DNA from: Pseudomonadota bacterium
GTDB taxonomy: Bacteria; Pseudomonadota; Gammaproteobacteria; Steroidobacterales; Steroidobacteraceae
Reading direction: 5' to 3'
Length of the DNA stretch: 50,269 nucleotides
NCBI GenBank assembly: GCA_026398735.1
Contig: JAPLSH010000017.1
Coordinates: 8,062 to 58,330 of the forward strand
The translations under genes were made by a program, and so were the position numbers. Positions 25,720-36,577 of the stretch are shown here, piece after piece (within the stretch, counting starts at the first letter, position 1; every line of letters begins with the position of its first letter). The notes below the pieces were generated by a model. It was not told where the DNA came from. It did not search any database and saw nothing but the letters and a program-made list of their open reading frames with translations.

Positions 25720-26994
25720 TCAGCGGGTCAAGGCCTGCAACGCAGGGGCAACGGCCAAGAATGAACCGCACACCACCACGCGATCACCACTCACAGCCTG
25801 TGCCTGCGCTCGTGCCACCCCTGCCGCAATGTCATCAGCCAGCTGCGCGCCAGCAAACTGCGGAGCGCGCTGCGACAGTTCGGAAGCAGTAAGACCACGC
25901 GGCTGATCGATCCCGCAGAGTATCCACTGGTCGGTCACCGGCCCCAGCTCGCGGGCAATGGCACTGATGTCTTTGTCGCCCAAAATACCGGCCACCAGCC
26001 AAGTGCGCCCCGCACAAGGCCGCGCTCGCAGGTTCGCCGCCAGCACCGCAGCAGCCGGCTCGTTATGCGCCACATCCAAAATCCATTCGACGGCGCCCGG
26101 CAGGACCTGGAATCGGCCCGGCAGGCTAACGCTGCCCAGCGCCCGGGCGGCCTGTGCTGCCGTGGGCAACACGGGCTCTGGTAATTGCGCCAATGCGACC
26201 AGCGCCGCGCCAGCGTTGAGGTATTGCACGGCACCTTGCAGCGCTGGAGCGGGCAAGTCCTGCCAAGACACGCCGCCACCCTGCATACCCCAACGTGCAC
26301 CGGGCGTCGCCGACTGCGCCTGCACTTTAAAGTCACGACCCGACCACAGCAGCTGCGCACCGATGCGCGCCGCTTCTTCTGCCACCGCAGCGGTCATGTC
26401 AGGGTCCGAGAGCACGGCAGGCCGACCTGCCCGCATCACCCCGGCCTTCTCGCGGCCGATGCCCTCGAGGCTATCGCCCAACCAATCCCGATGGTCCATG
26501 CCGATGGAACAGACGATGGCGACATCCGCATCTACGATGTTGACCGCATCAAGGCGCCCGCCCAAGCCCACTTCGAGCACCGCATGAGTGACCTCACGGG
26601 CACGAAACACCCATAACGCCGCCAGCAGATTGAACTCGAAGAACGTAAGCGTGATGTCGGCGCGCGCGGCATCGATGTGTTGGAACGCGCTGACCAGCTC
26701 TGCATCGCTGGCCTCTACTGCGTCGATGCGGATGCGCTCGTTATAGCGCAGCAAATGCGGTGAGGTGAATGTACCCACACGTCGACCCGACTCACGCAGC
26801 AGCGCCGTCAGGTACTCGACCGTAGAGCCTTTGCCGTTGGTGCCTGCGACCGTCAGGCTGCGATGTTTGGGCTGCAGCAGCTGCAACCGCTGCGCCACTT
26901 CACGCACCCGCTCGAGGGTCAGGTCGATGCCGGTGGAATGCACCGACTGCTGCAGCTGCAGCCAATCGTCCAGGCTGCGTGGGCCGGCCGTCAT
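25720..26994 (-). CDS. folC: Folylpolyglutamate synthase / dihydrofolate synthase
   Basis: Bifunctional Mur-ligase-type enzyme that joins glutamate to dihydropteroate and extends the glutamate tail of folates. The 424-residue protein has the ATP loop AGTNGKGST (50-58), TSPHLLRYNERIRI, EVGLGGRLDAVNI, IGMDHRDWLG, REKAGVM and ILDVAHNEPAA. The ATG at 26994 starts MTAGPRSLDDWL; a TTG at 27006 would add four residues. Follows accD by 14 bp. Confidence 0.97.
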   Translation of the reverse strand: MTAGPRSLDDWLQLQQSVHSTGIDLTLERVREVAQRLQLLQPKHRSLTVAGTNGKGSTVEYLTALLRESGRRVGTFTSPHLLRYNERIRIDAVEASDAELVSAFQHIDAARADITLTFFEFNLLAALWVFRAREVTHAVLEVGLGGRLDAVNIVDADVAIVCSIGMDHRDWLGDSLEGIGREKAGVMRAGRPAVLSDPDMTAAVAEEAARIGAQLLWSGRDFKVQAQSATPGARWGMQGGGVSWQDLPAPALQGAVQYLNAGAALVALAQLPEPVLPTAAQAARALGSVSLPGRFQVLPGAVEWILDVAHNEPAAAVLAANLRARPCAGRTWLVAGILGDKDISAIARELGPVTDQWILCGIDQPRGLTASELSQRAPQFAGAQLADDIAAGVARAQAQAVSGDRVVVCGSFLAVAPALQALTR

Positions 26995-27008
26995 GGAGCG
27001 CGGCAACT

Positions 27009-27869
27009 TCAGGACGCGACAGGCAGTCGCATCATCATGCCCAGCAACGAGGCCAGGCGGTCGCGTTGTTCGCGCCGGTCAATGATCATGTCCAGCGCGC
27101 CCTTCTCTACCAGGAACTCACTGCGCTGAAAGCCTTCCGGAAGGGTTTCGCGCACGGTCTGGGCGATGACACGCGGACCGGCAAAGCCGATCAAGGCGCG
27201 CGGCTCGCCGATGTTGAGGTCACCCAACATAGCCAGACTGGCCGACACACCACCGGTGGTCGGATCGGTGCACACCGAGATATAGGGCAAACCGGCTTGC
27301 GCCAACCGCGCCAGCGCAGCGCTGCTCTTGGCCATTTGCATCAGCGACAGCAACGCCTCTTGCATGCGCGCACCGCCGGTGGCGGAGAAGCACACCAGAC
27401 CGGCCCTGCGGGCAATGCACTGCTCCACTGCGCGGTGAAAGCGTTCGCCCACCACCGAGCCCATGGAGCCACCCAGAAAGCCAAACTCGAAGGCACAGGC
27501 CACCACCGGCAGGCCCTTGAGGGTACCGCCCATAGCCACCAGAGCATCTTTCTCGCCGGTGGCTTTTTGGGCAGCCACCAAGCGGTCTTTGTAGCGCTTG
27601 GTATCTTTGAACTTGAGCGGATCTTCGGGCGTGATCTTGGCGCCGATCTCGGTGCCGGTGCCCGGATCCAGAAAACGGGTCAGCCGGTCACGGGCACCAA
27701 TGCGCATGTGATGGCTGCACTTGGGGCAGACCTGCAGGTTGCGCTCGACCTCGGCGCGGTACAGCACCGCATCACAGGCCGGGCACTTGCTCCACAGGCC
27801 CTCGGGCACCGACCGCACGCGACGGGCAGTCTTGATCCGGGACGGGACGATTTTTTCAAACCATGACAT
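27009..27869 (-). CDS. accD: Acetyl-CoA carboxylase, carboxyltransferase beta subunit
   Basis: With AccA transfers carboxyl from biotin to acetyl-CoA, giving malonyl-CoA for fatty acids. The 286-residue protein starts [12 protein letters not shown] and has the C4 zinc ribbon (C29, C32, C48, C51), then [10 protein letters not shown] and [20 protein letters not shown] of the crotonase fold. The ATG lies inside the truA reading frame (14-bp overlap), leaving no room for trpF, which sits here in many relatives. Confidence 0.98.
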   Translation of the reverse strand: MSWFEKIVPSRIKTARRVRSVPEGLWSKCPACDAVLYRAEVERNLQVCPKCSHHMRIGARDRLTRFLDPGTGTEIGAKITPEDPLKFKDTKRYKDRLVAAQKATGEKDALVAMGGTLKGLPVVACAFEFGFLGGSMGSVVGERFHRAVEQCIARRAGLVCFSATGGARMQEALLSLMQMAKSSAALARLAQAGLPYISVCTDPTTGGVSASLAMLGDLNIGEPRALIGFAGPRVIAQTVRETLPEGFQRSEFLVEKGALDMIIDRREQRDRLASLLGMMMRLPVAS

Positions 27870-28692
27870 GTGCCAAATCCACCTGGTCAAAAAGGTCGGC
27901 GGGACAACCCACCGGGCCTTGCATGATAGCCGAATCGTCCGGCATGCCGAACCCGACCGGGTAATCGACCTTCCAGAAGTACAGACCGGCGGCCGGCGCC
28001 GTGGCGGCATTGAGTTTGCGGTCGCGGCCCTGCAGCACTTGGGTGACCCATTCGGGTGGCTGTTCGTGGCGCCCCACGGCCATCAGTGCGCCGACCAGAT
28101 TGCGCACCATGTGGTGCAAAAACGCATTGGCCCGCACCTGTACGACGATGAAATCGCCCTGCCGCACCAGATCCAGCGCGTACAGATTGCGCACCGGCGA
28201 TTTGGCCTGGCATTCGGCAGCGCGAAACGCGCTGAAATCGTGGGTGCCCAGCAGCAAGGGTGCGGCCTGTTGCATAGGCTCAATGTCGAGCGCGCGGTGT
28301 ACAAAACTGGCGCGCGATGCTGCCAGCGCCGTGCGCCGGTAGCGGTTGAAGATGCAGTAGCGATAGGTGCGCGACAGCGCCGAATAGCGCGCATGAAAGT
28401 GATCGGGCACTTCGCGTGCCCAGCGCAGCGCAATAGACGCTGGCAGATGCGTGTTGGCCCCCAGCACCCAGCCCCGTTCACTGCGCAATGCGTCGGTATC
28501 GAAGTGGGCTACCTGGCCGCGCGAATGCACACCGGCATCGGTGCGTCCGGCACCGACAACCTGCACCGGCACCCCTGCAACCTGGGTCAGCGCCTGTTCG
28601 AGATGGGATTGAACGCTGGGCTGGTCAAGTTGCGACTGCCAGCCCGCCAAGGCTGAGCCGTCGTACTCCACTCCCACCGCGATACGCGGCAT
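27856..28692 (-). CDS. truA: tRNA pseudouridine(38-40) synthase
   Basis: Converts uridines 38-40 of the tRNA anticodon stem to pseudouridine. The 278-residue protein has the catalytic D52 in [18 protein letters not shown], plus RTYRYCIFN and [12 protein letters not shown]. It starts 9 bp after fimV. The C-terminus is slightly longer than E. coli and runs past the accD start. Confidence 0.97.
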   Translation of the reverse strand: MPRIAVGVEYDGSALAGWQSQLDQPSVQSHLEQALTQVAGVPVQVVGAGRTDAGVHSRGQVAHFDTDALRSERGWVLGANTHLPASIALRWAREVPDHFHARYSALSRTYRYCIFNRYRRTALAASRASFVHRALDIEPMQQAAPLLLGTHDFSAFRAAECQAKSPVRNLYALDLVRQGDFIVVQVRANAFLHHMVRNLVGALMAVGRHEQPPEWVTQVLQGRDRKLNAATAPAAGLYFWKVDYPVGFGMPDDSAIMQGPVGCPADLFDQVDLAHVMV

Positions 28693-28701
28693 GCGCTGCG
28701 A

Positions 28702-31005
28702 TCAGCCCGGAATGGCGCTGAGCATGCGCTTGGCTTCCTGACACTGTGCCGCGGAGCCTTCTTGCAACACTTCATCGAGAATGCTGCGGGCACCGGACGG
28801 ATCACCCATGTCGATATAGGCACGCGCCAGATCCAGCTTGGTGCCCACTTCGCTCAGCGTCGCGGCATCCAGACTGCGGCCATCGGTGATCTGCACGAGC
28901 TCCTCTTCAGCAACCGCTGCCACCGGTGCTGCCAGCGCATCGACCGCATCTGCATTGAGTGCACGCAAGACGCGCGAATCATCCAGCGCCCCGCCGGCCA
29001 CATCGAAATCGACATTGGCCAAATCCAGTTCATCCAGGTTGATCTCTGTGGTGCGATCCACCAGCGGAATCTCCGCGTCGAGATCAGGCAGCGCCTTGAT
29101 GCTGGCCTTCAACTCAGAAGACAGCGTATCGGCGCTCTCTAAGGGATCATCGAAGGACAGGTCCAGTTCGTTGGGCAATTGGGCGGCGGCGGTGGCCACC
29201 GGCGCAGACGCCTCGATCACAGGCTCGGAGAACACATCGAAATCGATGAGGTTGTGCCCGCCTTCAAGGTTCAAATCCATGCCGCCGGCATCGCTGGGAG
29301 CAGACGGCTTTTCCTGGAACAACGGATCATCAGGCAGCAACTGGCGGCCCATGATGAGCACTTTGTCCCATTCGCCGACAGGACCCTCGGCACGCTTGGG
29401 CGCCAGAGTCTGAGCGGCCTTGAGAAAGGCGTCCTTGTTGCCCCACATGAAGCAGACATCAATCAGCTTGATCAGCACATCGCGGCGATGCGGCTCGCGC
29501 TTGAGGCCCGCCTCGAGCAATGCAGCAGCCTGGTCGAACAGACCATAGGCCATGTACAGCTCGGCTTCCTGCAGTGCATCGTTATCAGGCTGCACGGCCT
29601 GCGTCGGTGCCGGTGCCTTGTCGGTGCGCTGCGCACTGGGCGGTGCGACGGCCGGCGATGGGGCACGCGACTCTTCGACGATGAAGGCGTGTTCGGTGAC
29701 GTCGGTGGCTTCGAACTGAGCGCTAGTCGATGTGGCGGATATGACCGGCTCACGACGTCCGCCAAAACTCTCTTCACCCGGCAAGGCTGCGTCTTTGCGG
29801 CGACGAATTACCAGCACCAGCAGACCCAGCAAGGCCACGCCCAAGCCGGCCAGCACGCGCCAGTCCGACAGCAGTGCGCTGATCAAGCTTTCGGCAGGCA
29901 CCGGCTTGGCTACTGGCGAAGAGGCCGCAACCTGTACCGGCGCACTGGACGGTGCAGCAGCCTGCCCGGCCTTGGCGGCTGCCAGAGCGGCCTTGGTATC
30001 GGCCAATTCGGTGTTGCGCGCATCGAGTTGACGGCGCACGTCGGCAAGTTCGGTTTCGAGTGTGGCGACCCGCGCTTCCAGTGCCGGCGACCCTACGCCG
30101 GCCGCTGCGGGCGCTGCAGGCAGGCTCGGGGCAGTCGGGGGCACCAGCTTGAGTTGCGGGTCGGCAGCAACAGGCGGGGCAACTGCTGCGGACGCTGAGT
30201 CACCGCGCCACAGCGAATTCTGGCGGCTCAATTCGAGCTGCGCGGCAGCAGGATCAATCGCCGAAATGGTCTGTTCGGTAGGCAACTGCAAGATGGCGCC
30301 GTTGCGCAACAGATTGGCGTTGCCCTCGAAAGCGTCGGTGTTGCCCTGGAAGATGGCCACCATGGCCTGACGATGGCGCGGCACGCCGGTCTCACCAACC
30401 ACTGAGCCGGCAATACGCGAGAGCGTATCGCCGCGACGCACGGTGTAGCGCTCGGCGACACCCGGTTCGCCAGCAGGGGGCGCAGGAGCTTGAGCAGGCG
30501 CAGGAGCCGGCGCAGCGGCAACCGGCGGGCGCGGCGCAGGGGCCGGCGCAGCAGGCCGCACTACAGGTGCAGCCACCGGCGCGGCGGTGGTGGCCTGGTT
30601 GGCAAACACCTGCGGATCGAGCAACACGGAATATTCACGTACCAAGCGACCGCGCGGATAGACCGCCTCGACCAACAAGGTGGCAAACGGCTCGGTGATG
30701 GGTCCAGGGGACGTGAGCTGAATGACATCACGGCCTTCTGCCGACTTGCCCTTGCGCAACACGAGGGTCGACAGATAGCTGGGGTAGTCGATGCCGTAAC
30801 GCTTGAATGTATCGCGCGAGGCCAGCTGCGGTTGCAGCCCGGCCAGCTCTTCGGGCGTAGCATCGACCAGCTCGATTTCGACGTTGAGCGGCGTGTTTAG
30901 CGTGGATTTGACATGAATGTTGCCCAGCCCGAGCGCTAGGCCCAGACCAGGAAACAGCGCCAGCAACGCTGTAGAGGTAATGACGGGCTTAAGACGCACG
31001 CACAC
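28702..31005 (-). CDS. fimV: FimV, LysM pilus-assembly / polar organising protein
   Basis: Inner-membrane protein that promotes type IV pilus secretin assembly and polar localisation through the cAMP/pilus system. The 767-residue protein has a signal-like start (MCVRLKPVITSTALLALF), the FimV N-domain (GLGNIHVKSTLNTPLNVEIE), a Pro/Ala linker, LysM (about 187-242, YTVRRGDTLSRIAG), a coiled coil (about 305-345), one membrane segment (near 380-400, followed by IRRRKD), a long acidic cytoplasmic part with a TPR-like start, and the conserved C-terminal FimV motif DLARAYIDMGDPSGARSILD. It starts at GTG 31005 or GTG 30999. It is shorter than the Pseudomonas protein. Confidence 0.93.
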   Translation of the reverse strand: MCVRLKPVITSTALLALFPGLGLALGLGNIHVKSTLNTPLNVEIELVDATPEELAGLQPQLASRDTFKRYGIDYPSYLSTLVLRKGKSAEGRDVIQLTSPGPITEPFATLLVEAVYPRGRLVREYSVLLDPQVFANQATTAAPVAAPVVRPAAPAPAPRPPVAAAPAPAPAQAPAPPAGEPGVAERYTVRRGDTLSRIAGSVVGETGVPRHRQAMVAIFQGNTDAFEGNANLLRNGAILQLPTEQTISAIDPAAAQLELSRQNSLWRGDSASAAVAPPVAADPQLKLVPPTAPSLPAAPAAAGVGSPALEARVATLETELADVRRQLDARNTELADTKAALAAAKAGQAAAPSSAPVQVAASSPVAKPVPAESLISALLSDWRVLAGLGVALLGLLVLVIRRRKDAALPGEESFGGRREPVISATSTSAQFEATDVTEHAFIVEESRAPSPAVAPPSAQRTDKAPAPTQAVQPDNDALQEAELYMAYGLFDQAAALLEAGLKREPHRRDVLIKLIDVCFMWGNKDAFLKAAQTLAPKRAEGPVGEWDKVLIMGRQLLPDDPLFQEKPSAPSDAGGMDLNLEGGHNLIDFDVFSEPVIEASAPVATAAAQLPNELDLSFDDPLESADTLSSELKASIKALPDLDAEIPLVDRTTEINLDELDLANVDFDVAGGALDDSRVLRALNADAVDALAAPVAAVAEEELVQITDGRSLDAATLSEVGTKLDLARAYIDMGDPSGARSILDEVLQEGSAAQCQEAKRMLSAIPG

Positions 31006-31098
31006 CTCGTCCCAGCACTACCTTGCAGGTTGCTCTGCGTTCAACACCGATGCTTGAGCCAGTGATCTGAGCCTGCTTCATGCCATTCACATTAAAAA

Positions 31099-32121
<1,023 letters not shown>

Positions 32122-32179
32122 CGGAACCCTCGTCTTTGCTTTAAACAGGAAGTGAATGCGCGCTGACCGCAGGCCAGCA

Positions 32180-33265
32180 TCAAATCACGGGCGTGGATGA
32201 TCGCACATCCGCGTTTTGAGCCCGATTGCGCAGGAAGTGATCGGCAAGCACCAGCGCCAGCATGGCCTCGCAAATAGGCGTAGCGCGCAGGCCAACGCAA
32301 GGATCATGGCGGCCGGTGGTGATGACATCGACGGGCTGGCCGTCGACGTTGATGGTGCGACCGGGCACCTGAATGCTGGAAGTAGGCTTGAAGGTAACGT
32401 GCGCCACCACCGGCTGGCCGGTCGAGATACCCCCGAGAACGCCGCCGGAGTGATTGCTGGCAAAGCCCGCAGGGGTGAGCTCGTCGCGATGCTCGCTGCC
32501 GCGTTGCGCCGCAGTGGCCACACCATCGCCGATCTCCACTGCCTTGACGGCATTGATACCCATCATGGCGTGCGCGATGTCCGCATCGAGTCTATCGAAC
32601 ACCGGCTCACCCAAGCCCGGCGGCAGGCCGGTGGCGCTGACGGTGATCTTGGCACCGACCGAATCACCCTCGCTGCGCAGCTTCCAGATGTAGTCCTCAA
32701 GCTCTGCCAGACGCGATGGATCGGCGCAAAAAAACGGATTGTCGTAGGCGGCTTCGGGCTGCGGCGCGGCCAGCAGCAACTGCCCCACCTGTGACACATG
32801 GCCAAAGATGCTCACACCCAGTCGCGTGGCCAGATACTTGCGGGCGATGGCGCCGGCGGCCACCCGCATAACGGTTTCGCGTGCCGATGAGCGGCCCCCA
32901 CCGCGGTAGTCACGCAGGCCGTACTTTTGCTGATAGGTGTAATCGGCGTGGCCGGGACGAAAGCGATCTTTGATCTTGTCGTAATCGCGTGAACGTTGGT
33001 CGGTGTTCTCGATGACCAGGCCGATGGGCGTGCCGGTGGTGACGCCTTCGAAAACGCCCGACATGATGCGCACCGTATCGGACTCTTTGCGCTGACTGAC
33101 AAACTGTGAGGTGCCGGTGCGGCGCCGATCGATGTCAGCCTGCAAATCGGCCTCACTGATCGGCAGACCCGGCGGGCAGCCGTCGATGATGCAGCCCAAA
33201 CCCGGCCCATGGCTCTCGCCAAAGGTGGTGACGACGAAAGACTTGCCGAAGCTGTTGCCGGACAC
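32180..33265 (-). CDS. aroC: Chorismate synthase
   Basis: Last step of the shikimate pathway: EPSP to chorismate, using reduced FMN. The 361-residue protein starts [20 protein letters not shown] and has the family signatures [37 protein letters not shown] and [17 protein letters not shown]. It begins 3 bp after the prmB stop, the widespread prmB-aroC pair. Confidence 0.98.
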   Translation of the reverse strand: MSGNSFGKSFVVTTFGESHGPGLGCIIDGCPPGLPISEADLQADIDRRRTGTSQFVSQRKESDTVRIMSGVFEGVTTGTPIGLVIENTDQRSRDYDKIKDRFRPGHADYTYQQKYGLRDYRGGGRSSARETVMRVAAGAIARKYLATRLGVSIFGHVSQVGQLLLAAPQPEAAYDNPFFCADPSRLAELEDYIWKLRSEGDSVGAKITVSATGLPPGLGEPVFDRLDADIAHAMMGINAVKAVEIGDGVATAAQRGSEHRDELTPAGFASNHSGGVLGGISTGQPVVAHVTFKPTSSIQVPGRTINVDGQPVDVITTGRHDPCVGLRATPICEAMLALVLADHFLRNRAQNADVRSSTPVI

Positions 33266-33268
33266 GTT

Positions 33269-34219
33269 CTACAGATCCTTTTCGAAGGCCTCGAGTTGGG
33301 CCGCTTGCAGTACGAATACACCACCACCGCCACGCTGAAACTCCAGCCAGACAAACGGCCGGTCGCGCCAGCGGCGACGCACGGTGGTTTCGGTGTTGCC
33401 CACTTCCACCACCAAGATACCGCCCGGATTCAGATGGCGGCGCGCCTCGCGCAGCAACACCTTGACCGCATCCAGTCCGTCTTTGCCGGCCAGCAATGCG
33501 CCGGCCGGTTCGTGACGGTATTCGCTGGGCAGGCCGCGAAACTCGGCAGCACCCACGTAGGGCGGATTGCTCACGATAATATCGTAGCGGCGACCCTTCA
33601 GGGCCGCGAAATAGTCGGATTTCAGCAGTTGCAGGCGCTTTTGCAGGCCATAACTGGCGCGATTGATCTCGGCTACCTGCAACGCTTCGGCGCTGATGTC
33701 GACTGCATCGACCTGCGCATCCGGGAAGGCCATGGCGCAGCCGATAGCGATGCAGCCAGAGCCCGTACCCACATCCAGTACGCGCCGCACGCGGGCCGGA
33801 TCGATCCACGGCTCAAAGCGCGCTTCGACCAACTCGGCGATGGGCGAGCGCGGCACCAGCGCGCGTTCATCGACATACATCGGCAGGCCGGCAAACCAGC
33901 AGGTGTGCGTCAGATACACCACCGGTACGCGTTGGCGGATGCGCCGTGCCAACAGCAGATCGAGCATCAGCAACGCACCGCGTGGCACTTTGCGCGCCAG
34001 CGTTTTGCGGTCCAGATCGCCCTCCAAGCCCATCACGTGATAGACCAGCGCCGCCGCATCGTCGCCGGGATTGTCGGTGCCGTGCCCGTAGTACAGGTCT
34101 GCCTCGGCCAACCGGCGGGTGCTGTCGTCCAGGACCTGGCGCAAGCTGGGAACGGCCGGGCGAGCCGGGCGGCGGGTGTGGGATACTGTCTTCGTGGCCA
34201 AACATCGCTCCGCAGTCAT
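33269..34219 (-). CDS. prmB: 50S ribosomal protein L3 glutamine methyltransferase
   Basis: SAM-dependent N5-glutamine methyltransferase acting on L3. The 316-residue frame has the PrmB-type N-domain (ADLYYGHGTDN), VDERALVPRSPIAELVE, SAM loop DVGTGSGCIAIG (149-160) and catalytic SNPPY (217-221), then EYRHEPAGAL and WLEFQRGGGGVFVL. The ATG at 34219 adds about 24 residues ahead of the conserved part and overlaps the SCO start antisense by 26 bp; a TTG at 34144 is an alternative. Confidence 0.95.
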   Translation of the reverse strand: MTAERCLATKTVSHTRRPARPAVPSLRQVLDDSTRRLAEADLYYGHGTDNPGDDAAALVYHVMGLEGDLDRKTLARKVPRGALLMLDLLLARRIRQRVPVVYLTHTCWFAGLPMYVDERALVPRSPIAELVEARFEPWIDPARVRRVLDVGTGSGCIAIGCAMAFPDAQVDAVDISAEALQVAEINRASYGLQKRLQLLKSDYFAALKGRRYDIIVSNPPYVGAAEFRGLPSEYRHEPAGALLAGKDGLDAVKVLLREARRHLNPGGILVVEVGNTETTVRRRWRDRPFVWLEFQRGGGGVFVLQAAQLEAFEKDL

Positions 34220-34721
34220 CTATGTCGTGATCGCCCTCGCCGCCGCACTCGGTGGTGCGATGGTGGCCCAGCATCTTGGACGAGCGCCGGTCACCTTGCA
34301 AAACGGCACGCTGCTACCCGGTGGCCGGGCCGTGGCCAGCTTCCAGTTGCAAGACCAAAACGACCAGCCTTTCGGCAACGCCCAATTGCGATCCGCGCCC
34401 AGCCTACTGTTCTTTGGCTTTACGCACTGCCCGGATGTCTGTCCCGGCACGCTGGCCCTGCTGGCGGCAGTTCAGCGCGATCCGGCACTGGCAGCGCTAC
34501 GAGTGATATTTGTCACCGTCGACCCCGGTCGCGACGACACCGCCACGCTGCGCAATTACGTGCGCGCCTTCAGCCCAAGCATGGTCGGGCTGCGTGGCGA
34601 CGATGCACAGCTGGAGTCGCTGATGAGCAGTCTGGGGGCGCTGCGCGCCATCACACCCACTGCCGATGGCCTGTACAGCGTCGATCACTCGCGCGCGCGC
34701 TGTCGCCCTGAAGGATCCCTG
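34194..34721 (+). CDS. SCO1/SenC-type copper protein, C-terminus missing, runs into psd
   Basis: Membrane-anchored thioredoxin-fold protein; family members deliver copper to cytochrome oxidase CuA. From GTG 34194 the first 30 residues contain one membrane anchor (SAVIYVVIALAAALGGAMVA). The copper ligands are present: C79 and C83 (THCPDVCPGT) and H165 (YSVDHS). About 10 residues after this histidine the frame passes without a stop into the ATG of psd (34722). Family members continue some 30-40 residues with a LIDPQGR-like strand, which is absent in all frames here. The product is therefore either a truncated SCO fused to Psd (34194-35582, 462 residues) or a casualty of a deletion. The missing strand makes normal folding doubtful. 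Confidence 0.8.
34710..34715 (+). promoter_or_regulatory. Ribosome binding site of psd
   Basis: GAAGGA, 6 bases before ATG 34722. It decides the psd start although the upstream SCO frame is open through it, and suggests psd can be translated independently of the SCO part. Confidence 0.65.
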
Positions 34722-35582
34722 ATGCCGCCGTTTATCCTGCTGCAACACCTGCTGCCGCAGCACGCGCTGTCGCGCGTCGTGCTGTGGGCGACGCGCCTGC
34801 GCTGGTCACCCTTCAAGAACCTGCTGATCGGCAGTTTCGTCAGTGGCTTCAAACCAGATCTTAGCGATGCGGACCAGTACGACCCTTTGCAGTACGCCAG
34901 CTTCAATGCGTTCTTCACCCGTGCGCTCAAACCCGGCGCACGCCCCGTGGCAGAGGGATCGCAGCAGTTGGCTTGCCCTGTCGATGGCACGGTAAGCCAA
35001 GCAGGACCGATTCAAGGCGAGCAGTTGTTTCAGGCCAAGGGCCATCACTATTCACTCGATGCGCTGCTGGCTGGCGCAGCACAACACTGGGCTGCGGGTT
35101 TTAAGGATGGTCTGTTCGCCACCATTTATCTGGCGCCCTACAACTATCACCGCATCCATATGCCAGCTGACGGTGTACTGCGCGAGGCATGGCATGTGCC
35201 GGGTGCACTGTTCAGCGTCAACGCCACCACTGCGGCCAACGTGCCGGGTCTGTTCGCGCGCAACGAGCGTCTTGTGCTGTTGTTCGAGGGCGCGGCGGGG
35301 CCGTTTGCCGTTGTGCTGGTCGGCGCGCTATTCGTCGGTAGCATGACCACTGTGTGGCATGGCGATGTCACGCCGCGCAGTGGCCGCAATGCCACGCGTT
35401 TGTTGCCCATCGACAGCGCTGCGCCCTTGTCCTTGCCGCGCGGTGCCGAACTGGGTCGCTTCAACATGGGCTCCACCGTGGTCCTGCTGTTTGGTAAAGA
35501 CCAAGCTGCGCTGCGCGCAGGTTTTGATCCGGGCACTGTGGTGCGCATGGGTGAGGCCATCGGGCAGGTCAGCGCGCCGTGA
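34722..35582 (+). CDS. psd: Phosphatidylserine decarboxylase proenzyme
   Basis: Inner-membrane pyruvoyl enzyme making phosphatidylethanolamine. The 286-residue proenzyme has FNAFFTRALKPGARP, catalytic acidic residue D88 in CPVDGTV, the YNYHRIHMP histidines (H143, H146) and the self-cleavage site FNMGST: cutting between G250 and S251 yields the pyruvoyl alpha chain. Length and N-terminus match the family, so the ATG at 34722 with its GAAGGA site is the natural start. The stop overlaps the epmA GTG (GTGA). Confidence 0.96.
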   Translation: MPPFILLQHLLPQHALSRVVLWATRLRWSPFKNLLIGSFVSGFKPDLSDADQYDPLQYASFNAFFTRALKPGARPVAEGSQQLACPVDGTVSQAGPIQGEQLFQAKGHHYSLDALLAGAAQHWAAGFKDGLFATIYLAPYNYHRIHMPADGVLREAWHVPGALFSVNATTAANVPGLFARNERLVLLFEGAAGPFAVVLVGALFVGSMTTVWHGDVTPRSGRNATRLLPIDSAAPLSLPRGAELGRFNMGSTVVLLFGKDQAALRAGFDPGTVVRMGEAIGQVSAP

Positions 35583-36547
35583 CCGTCGACTGGCAGCCCA
35601 CCGCCACGCGTCAGGCGCTGGCGGCGCGGGCAGCACTGCTGCAACAGGTGCGCGACTTCTTTGCCGATCGCGCTGTGCTCGAAGTCGAGACACCGGCACT
35701 GGCCGCCGCAGCGGCTACCGATCCGCAGATCCACTCCCTGCAATGCATCGGCCCCGATGCACAGTCTTTGGGTTGGCTGCAAACCTCACCCGAATACGCA
35801 ATGAAACGCCTGCTGGCCGCCGGCAGCGGCGACATCTGGCAACTGTGTCATGTGTTTCGTGCTGACGAGGACAGCCGGTTGCACAACCGCGAGTTCACGC
35901 TGGTTGAATGGTATCGATTGGGCTTTACGCTGCCGCAGCTGATGGCCGAAACCGTCGCCCTCACCCAGTTGTTGCTGGGTCGCCCCAGCGCCGCAGCGTT
36001 TCAAACACTCAGCTACTGCCAGGCCTTTATTCATTCCTTGGGGTTCGATCCACTGCAGGCGTCGCAACAACAACTGCTCGATGTCGCGCGCCATCACGGC
36101 CTGCAGGGTGATCTGGCCACTGCCACGCGCGATGAGCTGCTGGATTTTCTGGTGGCCACCGTCATCGGCCCGACGCTGGGTCGTGACGGACAGCTGACCT
36201 GTCTGCACCACTATCCGGCCTCACAGGCAGCACTGGCTCAATTGGATCCGGCGGATCCGCACACGGCGCTGCGCTTTGAGTTGTATTGCGAGGGCATCGA
36301 ACTGGCCAACGGCTATGTCGAATTAGGCGATGCGGCACTGCAGGCACAGCGCTTTGCAGCCGATGCCGCAGAACGGCAACGGCGCGGTCTGACGGTGCAT
36401 ACAGGCGATGAGCGATTGGTTGCCGCGCTGAACGCGGGGCTGCCGCAGTGCGCCGGTGTGGCGCTGGGCTTTGATCGAGTGGTGATGCTGGCGCTGGGCG
36501 CCAGCCACCTGCAGGACGTGATGGCGTTTACCGCTGCGCGGGCCTGA
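35579..36547 (+). CDS. epmA: EF-P (R)-beta-lysine ligase
   Basis: Class II LysRS-like enzyme that activates (R)-beta-lysine and attaches it to Lys34 of EF-P, preventing stalling at polyproline. The 322-residue protein lacks the anticodon-binding OB domain of LysRS, and contains motif 2 (CHVFRADEDSRLHNREFTLVE split at 95-115) and motif 3 (GVALGFDRVVMLALG). The GTG start overlaps the psd stop. psd-epmA adjacency is common in gammaproteobacteria. Its substrate gene efp converges 30 bp away. Confidence 0.96.
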   Translation: MTVDWQPTATRQALAARAALLQQVRDFFADRAVLEVETPALAAAAATDPQIHSLQCIGPDAQSLGWLQTSPEYAMKRLLAAGSGDIWQLCHVFRADEDSRLHNREFTLVEWYRLGFTLPQLMAETVALTQLLLGRPSAAAFQTLSYCQAFIHSLGFDPLQASQQQLLDVARHHGLQGDLATATRDELLDFLVATVIGPTLGRDGQLTCLHHYPASQAALAQLDPADPHTALRFELYCEGIELANGYVELGDAALQAQRFAADAAERQRRGLTVHTGDERLVAALNAGLPQCAGVALGFDRVVMLALGASHLQDVMAFTAARA

Positions 36548-36577
36548 ACCCGGCGCAGCACGCCACCGCCGCGCTGC

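Noticed and set aside
30989-31081. Small minus-strand frame (about 30 codons) in the asd-fimV gap
   Set aside because: No Shine-Dalgarno and it overlaps the fimV start; could be chance.
33209-34711. 500-codon plus-strand open frame across prmB
   Set aside because: It is antisense to the well-supported prmB and its last part is the SCO gene in the wrong frame; the translation is Arg/His/Gln-rich without domain features.
36548-36577. Bidirectional terminator between epmA and efp
   Set aside because: Only a GC-rich imperfect stem without T-tracts on either side.
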